In this document: positions 17,312-26,489 of the stretch, one piece after another
Layout of the letters: every line of letters starts with the position of its first letter
How positions within the stretch are numbered: the first letter of the stretch is position 1
Assembly: GCF_001434895.1 (NCBI RefSeq)
Contig: NZ_AZEE01000030.1
Span: 124,001-188,000, forward strand
Direction of reading: 5' to 3'
DNA length: 64,000 nucleotides
Source: Secundilactobacillus odoratitofui DSM 19909 = JCM 15043
Lineage (GTDB): Bacteria > Bacillota > Bacilli > Lactobacillales > Lactobacillaceae
Program-made: the position numbers and the translations under genes
The notes under the pieces: generated by a model
Seen by the model: only the letters and a program-made list of their open reading frames with translations
Told to the model about the DNA's origin: nothing
The model's database searches: none

Positions 17312-17946
17312 TTGCTATCTTTCATAATTATGGTGGCTTATTGCTCCAAGGATTCGGTCAGACCTTACTTTGTAGTGTGATTGCGCTGTTCTTTAGTTTG
17401 ATCATCGGATCTATGTTTGCAATTTTTGAAACGACACCAATTAAATTTTTGCGGGTGATTGCCCGTATCTATATTGAAGTTTTTAGAAATATTCCTTTGT
17501 TGGTGATTACGATGTTCTTCTTCGTTGTCATTCCAATGTTTGTGGCTAAAATCAGTGGATTTGCCGCCGGGACAATTGGGTTGACCATCTACACCTCGGC
17601 CTTCATTGCTGAAACGGTGCGGGCTGGGATTCAATCCGTTGATCCTGGTCAGATGGAAGGTGCCCGTGCTAACGGCCTATCATTCTGGCAAGCGATGCGC
17701 TACATTGTGTTGCCACAGGCCTTTCGTTACGTGATTCCACCACTGGGTAACCAATTTATCAACTTAGTGAAGAACTCATCAGTGTTAGCCTTCGTTGCTG
17801 GCTTTGATTTGATGTATCAAGGTAACGTCATTGCGTCAGATTCACTGAGTACCATGAGTACTTACGTCTGCATCGGGATTTTATACTTGATCATTACCTT
17901 GCCACTGAGTTACTGGATGCGTTATTTGGAAAAGAAATTAGCATAG
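17308..17946 (+). CDS. Amino-acid ABC importer, permease 1
   Basis: 212 aa, His/Glu/Gln/Arg/opine-type permease with five hydrophobic segments. EVFRNIPLLV and the EAA loop (GQMEGARANGLSFWQAMRYIVLPQA, where it contacts the ATPase) are clear. ATGA overlap with the binding-protein gene means translational coupling. It forms a heterodimer with the next gene product. Confidence 0.9.
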   Translation: MIAIFHNYGGLLLQGFGQTLLCSVIALFFSLIIGSMFAIFETTPIKFLRVIARIYIEVFRNIPLLVITMFFFVVIPMFVAKISGFAAGTIGLTIYTSAFIAETVRAGIQSVDPGQMEGARANGLSFWQAMRYIVLPQAFRYVIPPLGNQFINLVKNSSVLAFVAGFDLMYQGNVIASDSLSTMSTYVCIGILYLIITLPLSYWMRYLEKKLA

Positions 17947-17959
17947 GGGAGGTGCGATC

Positions 17960-18613
17960 ATGAAAGACTTTATTAATGCATATTCATGGATTAACATTCA
18001 TTACTTGCTACAAGGCCTTTGGATTACGGTGGTCGTATCCTTAGCCTCGATTGCGGGCAGTTACGTGATTGGTTCAGTTTTAGGGATTATCCGTTATGTC
18101 AACATTAAGGTAATTTCTCCCTTGGTTGGGTTAGTCATTGATATTATTAGAAATTTACCACTACTACTGATTATCTTCTTTACGTACTTTGGGTTGCCTA
18201 ACCTTGGCTTCCGACCAAGTAGTGTTTGGGCAACGATTTTGGCCATGGTTGTCTTTGAATCAACCATGATCGCTGAAATTGTCCGATCGGGGATCATCGC
18301 AGTGGATCCAGGTCAAATGGAGGGTGCCCGTGCCAACGGGTTAACTTACGTCCAAGCCTTACGGAAAATTATTTTGCCACAAGCGATGAAGAAGATGATT
18401 CCAGCGTTAGTGAGTCAGTTTATCTCACTGATCAAGGATACGTCACTGGCTACCATCATTGTGTTACCTGACTTGATGCACAATGCGCAAATTGTTTATG
18501 GTCAAAATTCAACGTATATCTTACCGATGTTCTTGATGCTGGCTATTATGTACTTTATTGTTTGTTATGCATTGTCATTGGTTTCACGTTCGTTGGAGAA
18601 GCGAATGGGTTAA
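17960..18613 (+). CDS. Amino-acid ABC importer, permease 2
   Basis: 217 aa. Same fold as the preceding gene, with DIIRNLPLLL and EAA loop GQMEGARANGLTYVQALRKI, so the two arose by duplication. GGGGAGGTGCG before ATG. Last gene of the importer operon, followed by a terminator. Confidence 0.9.
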   Translation: MKDFINAYSWINIHYLLQGLWITVVVSLASIAGSYVIGSVLGIIRYVNIKVISPLVGLVIDIIRNLPLLLIIFFTYFGLPNLGFRPSSVWATILAMVVFESTMIAEIVRSGIIAVDPGQMEGARANGLTYVQALRKIILPQAMKKMIPALVSQFISLIKDTSLATIIVLPDLMHNAQIVYGQNSTYILPMFLMLAIMYFIVCYALSLVSRSLEKRMG

Positions 18614-18636
18614 ACAGCGACACTCTTTTATGACAA

Positions 18637-18676
18637 AGACACCGAAATTTCGATTGAAATTCAGTGCCTTTTTTTG
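18637..18676 (+). terminator. Terminator of the amino-acid importer operon
   Basis: CACCGAAATTTC / GAAATTCAGTG imperfect stem followed by CCTTTTTTTG. Confidence 0.7.
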
Positions 18677-18701
18677 TTTCTGCAAAGAGTAGTTGCTGAG
18701 A

Positions 18702-18892
18702 CTGCCGTCTCCAGTTGCCAGAAATCGGGGGCGGAGTTGCCGTGGGGTCGGTCCAAGCCAAAGGGCGGTCTTGGACCTCGAATTCAAGCCCCGCCAAAGG
18801 TCGTGCGGGTCTTCAATTCGCCCCTGACTGGTGGCAAATGCCACCAGTTATTTCACGGCAGGTCCCCGATTTCTGGCAACTTCCGACTACGG
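18702..18892 (+). repeat. Dispersed structured element, copy D
   Basis: About 190 bp between convergent operons. The outer arms at 18713-18730 (AGTTGCCAGAAATCGGGG) and 18864-18881 are perfectly complementary over 18 bp. The core begins GTGGGGTCGGTCC. Inner helices: GGTCCAAG / CTTGGACC and ACTGGTGG / CCACCAGT. Closest to copy F. It contains long open frames on both strands that I reject as genes. Confidence 0.78.
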
Positions 18893-18962
18893 GTGCTGTT
18901 GGGGTAACTGGTGAGGATTGAATCCGGATAATCACATTAACTTAATACATTCCAGAACCATA

Positions 18963-19021
18963 CAAAAACAGTAATAACATCGTAGCCATCTGTGATAGTG
19001 CGAACGTTATTACTGTTTTGT
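18963..19021 (-). terminator. Terminator between convergent units, mainly for hflX
   Basis: AAAACAGTAATAAC / GTTATTACTGTTTT long stem with T-rich tails on both strands. The apical loop is about 30 nt. Confidence 0.7.
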
Positions 19022-19107
19022 TGTGATGATTGTTTTGTTGAAATATGCTTGATCGCTGTTTGTTTGCTAAACATAGTTAGCACAAATTCTAATTGCTATT
19101 CTACATA

Positions 19108-19142
19108 AAGCCGTAGCGCCAACGTCCGCTGGCCGGAGGCTA
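19108..19142 (-). repeat. Short remnant of the dispersed structured element
   Basis: AAGCCGTAGCGCC and GCCGGAGGC, which are the two outer ends seen in copies E and F, lie only about 10 bp apart here with no arms or core. This looks like an internal deletion or a precise-loss scar, immediately 3' of hflX. Confidence 0.45.
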
Positions 19143-19170
19143 AGCGATAACGGGTTCTTACGGGATTTAG

Positions 19171-20448
19171 CTATTTTTCAACGACAAACTTCTGTAACCG
19201 CTGAAAGTCAATATCGGTCACTTCAGCGTCGAGTTGTGTGCCATCAGCTAAGTAATCAGTGCCCGTAACCGAAGCGTGCTCGTTAAGGTATGACACCAAG
19301 TCGCCCCGGTCAAACGGAATTAAGAAGGTGGCTTTCACGTAGTTTTTGAAGACCTTCTCACGAATCACATCGACCAGTAAATCGATGGAAGCTGGATCCT
19401 TAGCCGAAACAACGATTTCATCTCCAGCACGTGAAGGGTAGTCGCTATCCGTTAAATCGGCCTTGTTGTAGACGGTCACCATCGGCAAGTCGGGTACACC
19501 AATTTCATTCAACGTTTGCTTGGTCGTTGACATCATGTCGATTCGGTTAGGACTGGAATAATCAACTACTTGGACGAGTAAATCAGCATTGGCAGCTTCA
19601 TACAGGGTAGACTTGAATGCTTCAACCAAAGTGGTTGGCAGTTGTGAAACGAAACCGACCGTGTCACTCAGCAGGAGCTTCTTGGTGTCCTCAAATTGGA
19701 GTTGGCGCACGCTGGTATCGAGGGTTGCAAACAGCATGTTTTTAACCATGACCTGTTTATCATCATTCATACCGAATCGCTTGATCAGTTCGTTCATGAT
19801 GGTTGACTTACCGGCGTTCGTATAACCAATCAACGCAACGTTTGGTAATTGAACCCGCTCACGTTGTTGACGTTTGACTTCAGCTGACTTGTTAACTTCT
19901 TTAAGCTCGTGTCGGACATGATTGATTTGACGTTGAATGGTTCGCCGGTTTAATTCAACCTGAGCTTCACCAGCACCACGGTTGGTAAAACCACCACCGG
20001 CACTGGTCCCAGTTTGTTGATCCAGCCGTTGGTTCATAGCGGTGTGCAATCTTGGCATCTGGTACTGTAGCTTGGCTAATTCAACTTGTAATTTTGCCTC
20101 GCGACTTTGAGCACGGTTGGCAAAAATTGCGAGAATCAAGCCCGTTCGATCCATTACAGGGACCTTAACGACGTTTTCGAGGTTTCGAATCTGACTTGGT
20201 GTTAACTCGTCATTTGCCACGACAATTTCAGCACCAGTATCCACGACTACGTCACGTAATTCTTCAACCTTACCAGTTCCGAAGTACGTTCCGGCGATGG
20301 GTTGACTCAAATTCTGCACAATGGTTTCGATTACAGTCATGTTATTTGCTTGAGATAGTGCCTTCAGTTCTTCCATGGCATAATCAAAGTTGTAGCGGCC
20401 CGTATTAAGTCCAATGTTGATTACAGGAACCAGTTCGCTATTTTCCAT
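19171..20448 (-). CDS. hflX: Ribosome-associated GTPase HflX
   Basis: 425 aa. An N-terminal HflX nucleotide-binding subdomain (about 1-190; AEIVVANDELTPSQIRNLE, RTGLILAIFANRAQSREAKLQVELA, LDQQTGTSAGGGFTNRGAGE) precedes a GTPase domain with G1 GYTNAGKST, G3 DTVGF, G4 YNKAD. HflX splits stalled or heat-stressed 70S ribosomes. ATG follows AAGGATGGTGACAAC. It is monocistronic and bordered by a shared terminator. Confidence 0.93.
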   Translation of the reverse strand: MENSELVPVINIGLNTGRYNFDYAMEELKALSQANNMTVIETIVQNLSQPIAGTYFGTGKVEELRDVVVDTGAEIVVANDELTPSQIRNLENVVKVPVMDRTGLILAIFANRAQSREAKLQVELAKLQYQMPRLHTAMNQRLDQQTGTSAGGGFTNRGAGEAQVELNRRTIQRQINHVRHELKEVNKSAEVKRQQRERVQLPNVALIGYTNAGKSTIMNELIKRFGMNDDKQVMVKNMLFATLDTSVRQLQFEDTKKLLLSDTVGFVSQLPTTLVEAFKSTLYEAANADLLVQVVDYSSPNRIDMMSTTKQTLNEIGVPDLPMVTVYNKADLTDSDYPSRAGDEIVVSAKDPASIDLLVDVIREKVFKNYVKATFLIPFDRGDLVSYLNEHASVTGTDYLADGTQLDAEVTDIDFQRLQKFVVEK

Positions 20449-20589
20449 GTTGTCACCATCCTTAATTTCTTTAATTTTAGTATACCATTTTGAAAGAGTG
20501 ACTAATTAAAAAGTGCCCGAAATGCTGATTAAAACGGGATATTGTAGGGTATCGAAGGAACTGAAAACGAAATATAAGAACACTCACCG

Positions 20590-20618
20590 TTGATTTTAAT
20601 CGTAAACTCATATAGAAT
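20590..20618 (+). promoter_or_regulatory. Promoter of the first oppA
   Basis: TTGATT (20590-20595), 17-bp spacer, TAGAAT (20613-20618). The -35 region ACCGTTGATTTTAAT is nearly the same as that of the second oppA. Confidence 0.7.
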
Positions 20619-20676
20619 TAACCTCGTATTAATATATCATTTCTATGTGTGTGAAAATTTGGGAGGAATGTGTGCG

Positions 20677-22326
20677 ATGAAAATTACACGAATTGCTGAG
20701 ATCGCAGCGGTGGCAGTGGTAGCACTGACGTTAACTGCGTGTGGTCAGAAGTCGAGTTCTTCGAGTCAAAGTGGCGATTATGCTGCGGATCAATCTGTGA
20801 ACTGGATGGAAAGTTCACAGTTACCATCAATGGATATTTCTAAGGCCACTGATGAAATTAGTTTGAACATGTTGAACAACACCAACGAAGGGATTTATCG
20901 TTTGGGTAAGGACAACAAGGTAACGCCGGGGTTGGCCACTAAGACCACTGAGTCCAAGGACGGGAAAACTTGGACCTTTACATTGCGTAAAGCAAAGTGG
21001 AGTAACGGCGATGCCGTGACAGCTCAAGACTTTGTCTATAGCTGGCAACGAACGGTTAACCCTAAGACTGCAGCCCAGTATTCCTATATCTTCTCTGGTA
21101 TTAAAAATGCTGATCAGATTATGAAGGGCAAGAAGGCACCATCGACGCTTGGCGTTCAGGCAGTTAACAAGCAAACGCTGAAGGTGACACTGGACAAGAA
21201 CATTCCATACTTCAAGTTGTTGATGGGGTTTGTGCCATTCTTCCCACAACATGAGAGTTTTGTGAAGTCAGCCGGTTCAAGTTACGGCATCAAGGCCGCT
21301 GGTGTGCTTTCAGATGGCCCATATACGATCAAAGGTTGGACTGGGACTAACGATAAGTGGTCACTGGTTAAGAACAACAAGTACTGGGACGCCAAAAACG
21401 TCCACTTGAAGACTTTAAACGATCAAGTGACTAAGGATTCAAGTACGGCACTGAACCTCTTCCAGAGTGGTAAATTAGACGAAGCCGTGTTAAGTGGTAA
21501 CCAGGTTAAGAACATGCTAAACGATAAGAGTATGACGGTCTTACCACAAGCTCGACTAGGCTACCTGGAAATGAACCAAAAGAAGATCAAAGCCTTTAAG
21601 AACTTGAAGATTCGTCAAGCCATGTCATATGCACTTGACCGTAAGACCTTTACTAAGAACGTCTTAGGTGATGGTTCCTTCGCAGCACCAGGATTTGTTA
21701 CTAAGGACCTTGCTAAAAACCCTAAGACCGGGGCAGACTTCGTGAAGGATGCCGACAGTAAGGGCACTGGTGTGACATTCGACGCCACGAAGGCTAAACA
21801 ACTTTGGAAGCAAGGCCTGAGTGAGATCGGCAAGAAGTCTCTGACAATCAACTTGATGTCAGATGATACACCACGTGAAAAGAATGCTGCTGAATACGTT
21901 CAGTCACAACTGGAAAAGGAATTACCTGGCCTCAAAGTAACTGTTTCAGCAATTCCTTATAAGCAACGGTTGGCTAAGTCAGCAGCGCATAACTTCCAGA
22001 TGGTCTTAACACTCTGGGGTGCTGATTACTCAGATCCATCGACAGACTTGGATATTATGACGTCCACCAACTCATATAACAATGGCCAGTGGTCAAACAA
22101 GCAGTATGATCAGTTGGTTAAAGCAGCTACCAATGCCAGTGCCAGCCAAACGCAACAACGTTGGTCTGATATGGTTAAGGCGGAACAAGTGATGATGAAG
22201 GATCAAGGTGTCATTCCACTGTATCAAATGACGGTACCTCGCCTAATGAACACCAAGGTAAAGGGTGTTATCTACAACACTGCTGGTACACCATATAACT
22301 TTAAGAATATGTACGTTGAAAAATAG
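20677..22326 (+). CDS. oppA: Oligopeptide-binding lipoprotein OppA (copy 1)
   Basis: 549 aa. Signal peptide with lipobox LTAC (about residues 19-22), then a family-5 solute-binding domain (WTFTLRKAKWSNGDAVTAQDFVYSWQR is the typical N-terminal block). It captures peptides outside the cell for OppBCDF. The start is ATG 20677, 9 bp after GGGAGGA; an in-frame ATG at 20668 is too close to that site, and the promoter excludes earlier ones. It has its own promoter and terminator, so it can be expressed apart from the operon that follows. Confidence 0.9.
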   Translation: MKITRIAEIAAVAVVALTLTACGQKSSSSSQSGDYAADQSVNWMESSQLPSMDISKATDEISLNMLNNTNEGIYRLGKDNKVTPGLATKTTESKDGKTWTFTLRKAKWSNGDAVTAQDFVYSWQRTVNPKTAAQYSYIFSGIKNADQIMKGKKAPSTLGVQAVNKQTLKVTLDKNIPYFKLLMGFVPFFPQHESFVKSAGSSYGIKAAGVLSDGPYTIKGWTGTNDKWSLVKNNKYWDAKNVHLKTLNDQVTKDSSTALNLFQSGKLDEAVLSGNQVKNMLNDKSMTVLPQARLGYLEMNQKKIKAFKNLKIRQAMSYALDRKTFTKNVLGDGSFAAPGFVTKDLAKNPKTGADFVKDADSKGTGVTFDATKAKQLWKQGLSEIGKKSLTINLMSDDTPREKNAAEYVQSQLEKELPGLKVTVSAIPYKQRLAKSAAHNFQMVLTLWGADYSDPSTDLDIMTSTNSYNNGQWSNKQYDQLVKAATNASASQTQQRWSDMVKAEQVMMKDQGVIPLYQMTVPRLMNTKVKGVIYNTAGTPYNFKNMYVEK

Positions 22327-22341
22327 CATTTTGAGCATGAC

Positions 22342-22386
22342 GAAAACGAGCGTCTATCCAAAAAATGGATATGCACTCGTTTTTTT
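22342..22386 (+). terminator. Terminator after the first oppA
   Basis: AAAACGAG ... ATCC/GGAT ... CTCGTTTTTTT, a two-part stem with a long T run. Confidence 0.8.
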
Positions 22387-22625
22387 GATTATATTTAGCA
22401 GTACACAATTGATTTTTGACAATTTGAAGTCTAAAATGATGAGAGTTTTTAATTCTATCAAATGCGAGAAAGATTCAACTGAAAATTTAGTTAAATCGGT
22501 TTCATGCCGTTAAACACGACTGATAAACGAAAAGTTATCCGCAATACCGAAAAAATATTCAGTTATGAATCCTCGTGATAGCACCTTTTCAACGCTACCC
22601 AAAGGTTTAAAATGATAAACTACCA

Positions 22626-22654
22626 TTGATTTTAATGAATTTCTAATATACAAT
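22626..22654 (+). promoter_or_regulatory. Promoter of the second oppA and opp operon
   Basis: TTGATT (22626-22631), 17-bp spacer, TACAAT (22649-22654). The rest of the 390-bp gap is AT-rich with no gene. Confidence 0.7.
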
Positions 22655-22717
22655 GTACACATTCTTTGTATTATCAATTAAAGCATGTTTATGCGAATTA
22701 TAGGGAGTGCATTGCTT

Positions 22718-24352
22718 ATGAAGTTTAACAAGGCATTGGCGTTAGGTGCAGTATCTGGCGCCTCGTTGCTACTATTAGCTGCCTGTGGTTCAAAGAGCAG
22801 TGATAAGTCGCTAGCGAGCGATCAGACGTTAAATTGGGTAGAAACGGCTAATTTACCAACGATGGATCCATCAAAATCAACGGATATTGTCAGCGGTGGA
22901 ACGTTGAACAACGTTGATGAAGGGTTACTTCGACTTGGTGAAGGCTCGAAGTTACGTCCTGGTGTTGCGAAATCTTATTCGGTGTCAAAGGATGGCAAAA
23001 CTTGGACTTTTAACTTACGTCACTCTAAGTGGAGTAATGGTGATCCGGTGACTGCCAACGACTTCGTTTATGGTTGGCGACGGACGGTTAAACCAAGTAC
23101 CGCCTCCCAGTATGCTTACCTATATGATCACGTTAAAAACTTTAGCGCGGTCAATAAGGGCAAATTAGCCCCGTCTAAGCTCGGTATCAAAGCGGACGGT
23201 AAGTATAAAGTGGTGGTTACTTTATCGCGACCACAGACCTATTTCAAGTATCTGGTTGGGGCACAGGCCTTCTTCCCACAAAACCAAAAGGTGGCTGAAA
23301 AGTATGGTTCGAAGTACGCTTCGAATTCGTCGAGTGCCGTTTATAACGGACCATTTAAGCTAACGGGTTGGAATGGGACCAATAATACTTGGACGTTGAA
23401 GAAGAACAAGCAGTACTGGAACGCTAAAGCGACCAAGTTGGCAGCTATTAAGTTCCAGGTCATCAAAGATCAAGGAACTTGGTTGAGTCAATATCAAAGT
23501 GGTAAAGTCGATGAGATCATTACTGATGGCACGCAATATAAGCAGCTTAAGAACTCTAAAGAGATGCATTTGCGTAATGGTGCCTCAACGTTTTATCTAG
23601 AAATGAATCAACGCAAAGGGTTCTTTAAGAACAATGTTGCGGCCCGCAAAGCCATTTCATTGGCCATTAATAAGGAACAATTAGTTAAGAACGTGTTAGC
23701 TGATGGTTCTCAGGCACCTAAAGGCTTAGTGCCAACCAAGTTGGCTAAGCGTGGTAACACCGATTTTGCGGATGCTGCCTACGTTAAGTCTGGTACAGCG
23801 TATAATTTGAAGCAGGCTAAGGCTGAATGGCGTCAGGCCTTGAAGAAGTCAGGTCGGTCAAGCTTATCATTAGAGCTACTTGCGGATGATACACCAGCTG
23901 GTAAACAAACCGCTGAGTTTATCCAAAGTCAGTTGACCAAGTTACCTGGTTTAAAAGTCACGACGACAAATGTACCATTCAACGTCCGTTTGAGTCGTTC
24001 AACCAAAGGTGATTTTGATCTTGTCATTGGTGGTTGGAGCGCGGACTTCCCAGATGCCATTTCCTTTAGCTCACTGTTTACATCCAACAATTCCTACAAC
24101 CGTGGGCAATGGCAGAACAGCGCCTATGATACAGCAATCAAGAATGCTGAGGGCAAGGATGCCGATAATAGTGCTGCTCGTTGGGATGATTTAGTCAGTG
24201 CTGAAAAGACTTTGATGAGCCAACAAGGCATTGTGCCACTTTATCAACAAACACAGGCACAATTGCTCAAGTCCAAGGTCAAGGGTGTTCAGTACTTCCC
24301 AACCGGTGCACAATGGGACTTCAGCCACGCTTACATTTCCAATAGTAAGTAA
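22718..24352 (+). CDS. oppA: Oligopeptide-binding lipoprotein OppA (copy 2)
   Basis: 544 aa. Lipobox LAAC (residues about 21-24). It is clearly paralogous to the preceding oppA (shared NWVE.., GKTWTFNLRHSKWSNGDPVTANDFVYGWRR, C-terminal QGIVPLYQQ) but well diverged, so the two probably take different peptides. The chosen ATG follows AGGGAGTGCATTGCTT. It lies directly ahead of oppB with a hairpin (AAGGATT / AATCCTT at about 24432-24455) between, which may lower read-through so that binding protein exceeds the permease. Confidence 0.9.
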   Translation: MKFNKALALGAVSGASLLLLAACGSKSSDKSLASDQTLNWVETANLPTMDPSKSTDIVSGGTLNNVDEGLLRLGEGSKLRPGVAKSYSVSKDGKTWTFNLRHSKWSNGDPVTANDFVYGWRRTVKPSTASQYAYLYDHVKNFSAVNKGKLAPSKLGIKADGKYKVVVTLSRPQTYFKYLVGAQAFFPQNQKVAEKYGSKYASNSSSAVYNGPFKLTGWNGTNNTWTLKKNKQYWNAKATKLAAIKFQVIKDQGTWLSQYQSGKVDEIITDGTQYKQLKNSKEMHLRNGASTFYLEMNQRKGFFKNNVAARKAISLAINKEQLVKNVLADGSQAPKGLVPTKLAKRGNTDFADAAYVKSGTAYNLKQAKAEWRQALKKSGRSSLSLELLADDTPAGKQTAEFIQSQLTKLPGLKVTTTNVPFNVRLSRSTKGDFDLVIGGWSADFPDAISFSSLFTSNNSYNRGQWQNSAYDTAIKNAEGKDADNSAARWDDLVSAEKTLMSQQGIVPLYQQTQAQLLKSKVKGVQYFPTGAQWDFSHAYISNSK

Positions 24353-24507
24353 CGGCGCACACGTAAATAAATGGTTATAACCGCAATTGTGGTCACACAA
24401 TTGTTTATAAATAGTTTCAAGGGTGGAGGTAAGGATTCGCGCAATGCAATCCTTGCTTTTACATATTAGCAACACGTATAAAGATGTTAGGAATGAGAGG
24501 TATCTTC

Positions 24508-25437
24508 ATGGCGAAATATTTAATAAAGCGGATATTTTATCTGCTATTGACCCTATTCATCGTCATCACCGTAACGTTTTTCATGATGAAATTGCTCCCA
24601 GGGACACCATTGACTAACCAACAAAAGTTGTCCCCTGCCCAGCAACACCTGATTTTAAAACAATACGGGCTGACAAAACCCGTATGGCAACAGTATCTGA
24701 TTTACGTTGCCGGCGTTTTTCATGGTAACTTTGGGACATCCTTCCAATTCAGTGATCAACCCGTTTCTTACTTAATTTCTAGTCGGATCGGACCATCACT
24801 GTTGCTTGGTGCTCAAGCGATGATTTTAGGTGTGATTCCTGGGATCTTAGTTGGTGCCCTTGGTGCCATTAAGAAAAACACTTGGGTTGATTCAACCACT
24901 ACGATTGTTTCAATCTTAGGGATTTCAATTCCTAGTTTCGTTTTGGCTGTCTTACTTCAGTACTATATTGGTTTGAAACTTGGCTGGTTGCCAATTGCTG
25001 ATTGGGGTGGGTTTGCTTACACTATCTTGCCAACAATTGCGTTGGCCGCGTCACCGTTTGCGGATACGGCGCGGTTTATTCGAACCGAAATGGTCGATGT
25101 GTTGAATTCTGATTACATTGAGCTCGCTAAGGCTAAGGGGCTCAGCAAGTGGGGCGTGATTTATCACCATGCCTTGCGGAACAGTTTAATTCCAGTTGTC
25201 ACAATCATTGGGCCATTAGCCGTTAACATTATGACTGGGTCAATGGTTATTGAAAACATCTTCTCGGTACCGGGTATTGGGGAACAATTCGTTAAGTCAA
25301 TTTTGACTAACGATTATCCAACCATCATGGCTGTGACCATCGTTTATAGTTTAATGCTGATGGTTGTGTTGCTGATTACCGATATCGTTTACGGAATTAT
25401 TGATCCACGAATCAGAATTACAAACACGAGTAAATAA
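24508..25437 (+). CDS. oppB: Oligopeptide ABC transporter permease OppB
   Basis: 309 aa, six membrane segments. N terminus MAKYLIKRIFYLLLTLF and the EAA loop DYIELAKAKGLSKWGVIYHHALRNSLIPVV are typical. ATG 24508 follows GAGAGGTATCTTC; the upstream in-frame ATG at 24484 has no ribosome site. Works with OppC as the membrane channel. Confidence 0.92.
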   Translation: MAKYLIKRIFYLLLTLFIVITVTFFMMKLLPGTPLTNQQKLSPAQQHLILKQYGLTKPVWQQYLIYVAGVFHGNFGTSFQFSDQPVSYLISSRIGPSLLLGAQAMILGVIPGILVGALGAIKKNTWVDSTTTIVSILGISIPSFVLAVLLQYYIGLKLGWLPIADWGGFAYTILPTIALAASPFADTARFIRTEMVDVLNSDYIELAKAKGLSKWGVIYHHALRNSLIPVVTIIGPLAVNIMTGSMVIENIFSVPGIGEQFVKSILTNDYPTIMAVTIVYSLMLMVVLLITDIVYGIIDPRIRITNTSK

Positions 25438-25453
25438 AGTGGGAGGCAAATAA

Positions 25454-26476
25454 ATGGCTGATGAAGTAAAACTTCCTGCAGATGCGTTTGAGCCGCTTGA
25501 TAAATCAAAGCATCTTGACAGTGAAAAAATTTCGGCACCAAACCTGACTTTTATGCAGGATGCTTGGCGTCGATTAAAAAAGAACAAAGGTGCCATTATC
25601 GCCATGACACTTTTAATTATTTTCTTTGTAATGGCGTTTGGTTCAGCGTTCATTTCACCACACAATCCGAACGCGGTTAACCCACAGTATGCAAACTTAC
25701 CACCAAAGTGGCCAGGTGTTGGCATTAATGGGTTTAACGGGACGCTGGTTCAAGCTGGTAGCCGAGTTGATGCTTACAAAGCCGCTGGTGCCGCAAGTAG
25801 CGTGCACTACTGGTTGGGGACCGACTACTTAGGTCGTGACTTGTTATCTCGGATCCTTTATGGGACTCGAATTTCATTGACAGTTGCGGTTGTGGCAACG
25901 CTGGTTGACTTGTTATTTGGTGTGACTTTCGGTCTGTTCTCAGGCTGGAAGGGTGGCCGAATCGATAACTTTATGCAACGAATCATTGAAATTATCATGT
26001 CGATTCCAACCTTGGTTGTCGTTGTGCTCTTAATTTTGGTTTTGAAACCCGGCATGATGTCGATCACGATTGCGATTGCCTTTTCAAGTTGGACCACCAT
26101 GGCCCGACTGATTCGAGCGCAAACGCTGGAGTTAAAAGAACAGGAGTACGTTTTAGCCGCTAAAACGCTTGGCGAAAGTTCGATTAAGATTGCGTTTAAG
26201 CACTTGTTACCAAACTTGTCGAGTATCATCATTATTCAAACGATGTTTACGATTCCAAGTGCCATCTTCTTCGAAGCGTTCCTGTCCTACGTTGGGATTG
26301 GGATTAGTTCACCAAAGGCTTCACTTGGTACTTTGCTGAATGATGGTCAAAAGAACTTCCAATTCTTGCCATATCAAATGTGGTATCCAGCCATCGTGCT
26401 GTCAATCATCATGATTGCCTTCAACGTGTTTGCCGATGGCCTGCGAGATGCCTTTGATCCACAATCGAAAGGGTAG
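25454..26476 (+). CDS. oppC: Oligopeptide ABC transporter permease OppC
   Basis: 340 aa. An N-terminal cytosolic extension (about 45 residues), then six membrane segments. HYWLGTDYLGRDLLSRILYGTRISL is the characteristic OppC block, and EYVLAAKTLGESSIKIAFKHLLPN the EAA loop. GGGAGGCAAATAA precedes ATG, 16 bp after oppB. Confidence 0.93.
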   Translation: MADEVKLPADAFEPLDKSKHLDSEKISAPNLTFMQDAWRRLKKNKGAIIAMTLLIIFFVMAFGSAFISPHNPNAVNPQYANLPPKWPGVGINGFNGTLVQAGSRVDAYKAAGAASSVHYWLGTDYLGRDLLSRILYGTRISLTVAVVATLVDLLFGVTFGLFSGWKGGRIDNFMQRIIEIIMSIPTLVVVVLLILVLKPGMMSITIAIAFSSWTTMARLIRAQTLELKEQEYVLAAKTLGESSIKIAFKHLLPNLSSIIIIQTMFTIPSAIFFEAFLSYVGIGISSPKASLGTLLNDGQKNFQFLPYQMWYPAIVLSIIMIAFNVFADGLRDAFDPQSKG

Positions 26477-26489
26477 GTGAGACGACAAA

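Noticed and set aside
18674-18921. Long open frames on both strands across the D element
   Set aside because: They coincide with the palindromic repeat, have no ribosome site, and equivalent frames appear in other copies (10158, 33835, 39037, 63343) because the structured sequence is GC-rich and low in stops.
22265-22513. Open frame overlapping the end of oppA copy 1
   Set aside because: Out of frame with a clear gene, crosses its terminator, no ribosome site.
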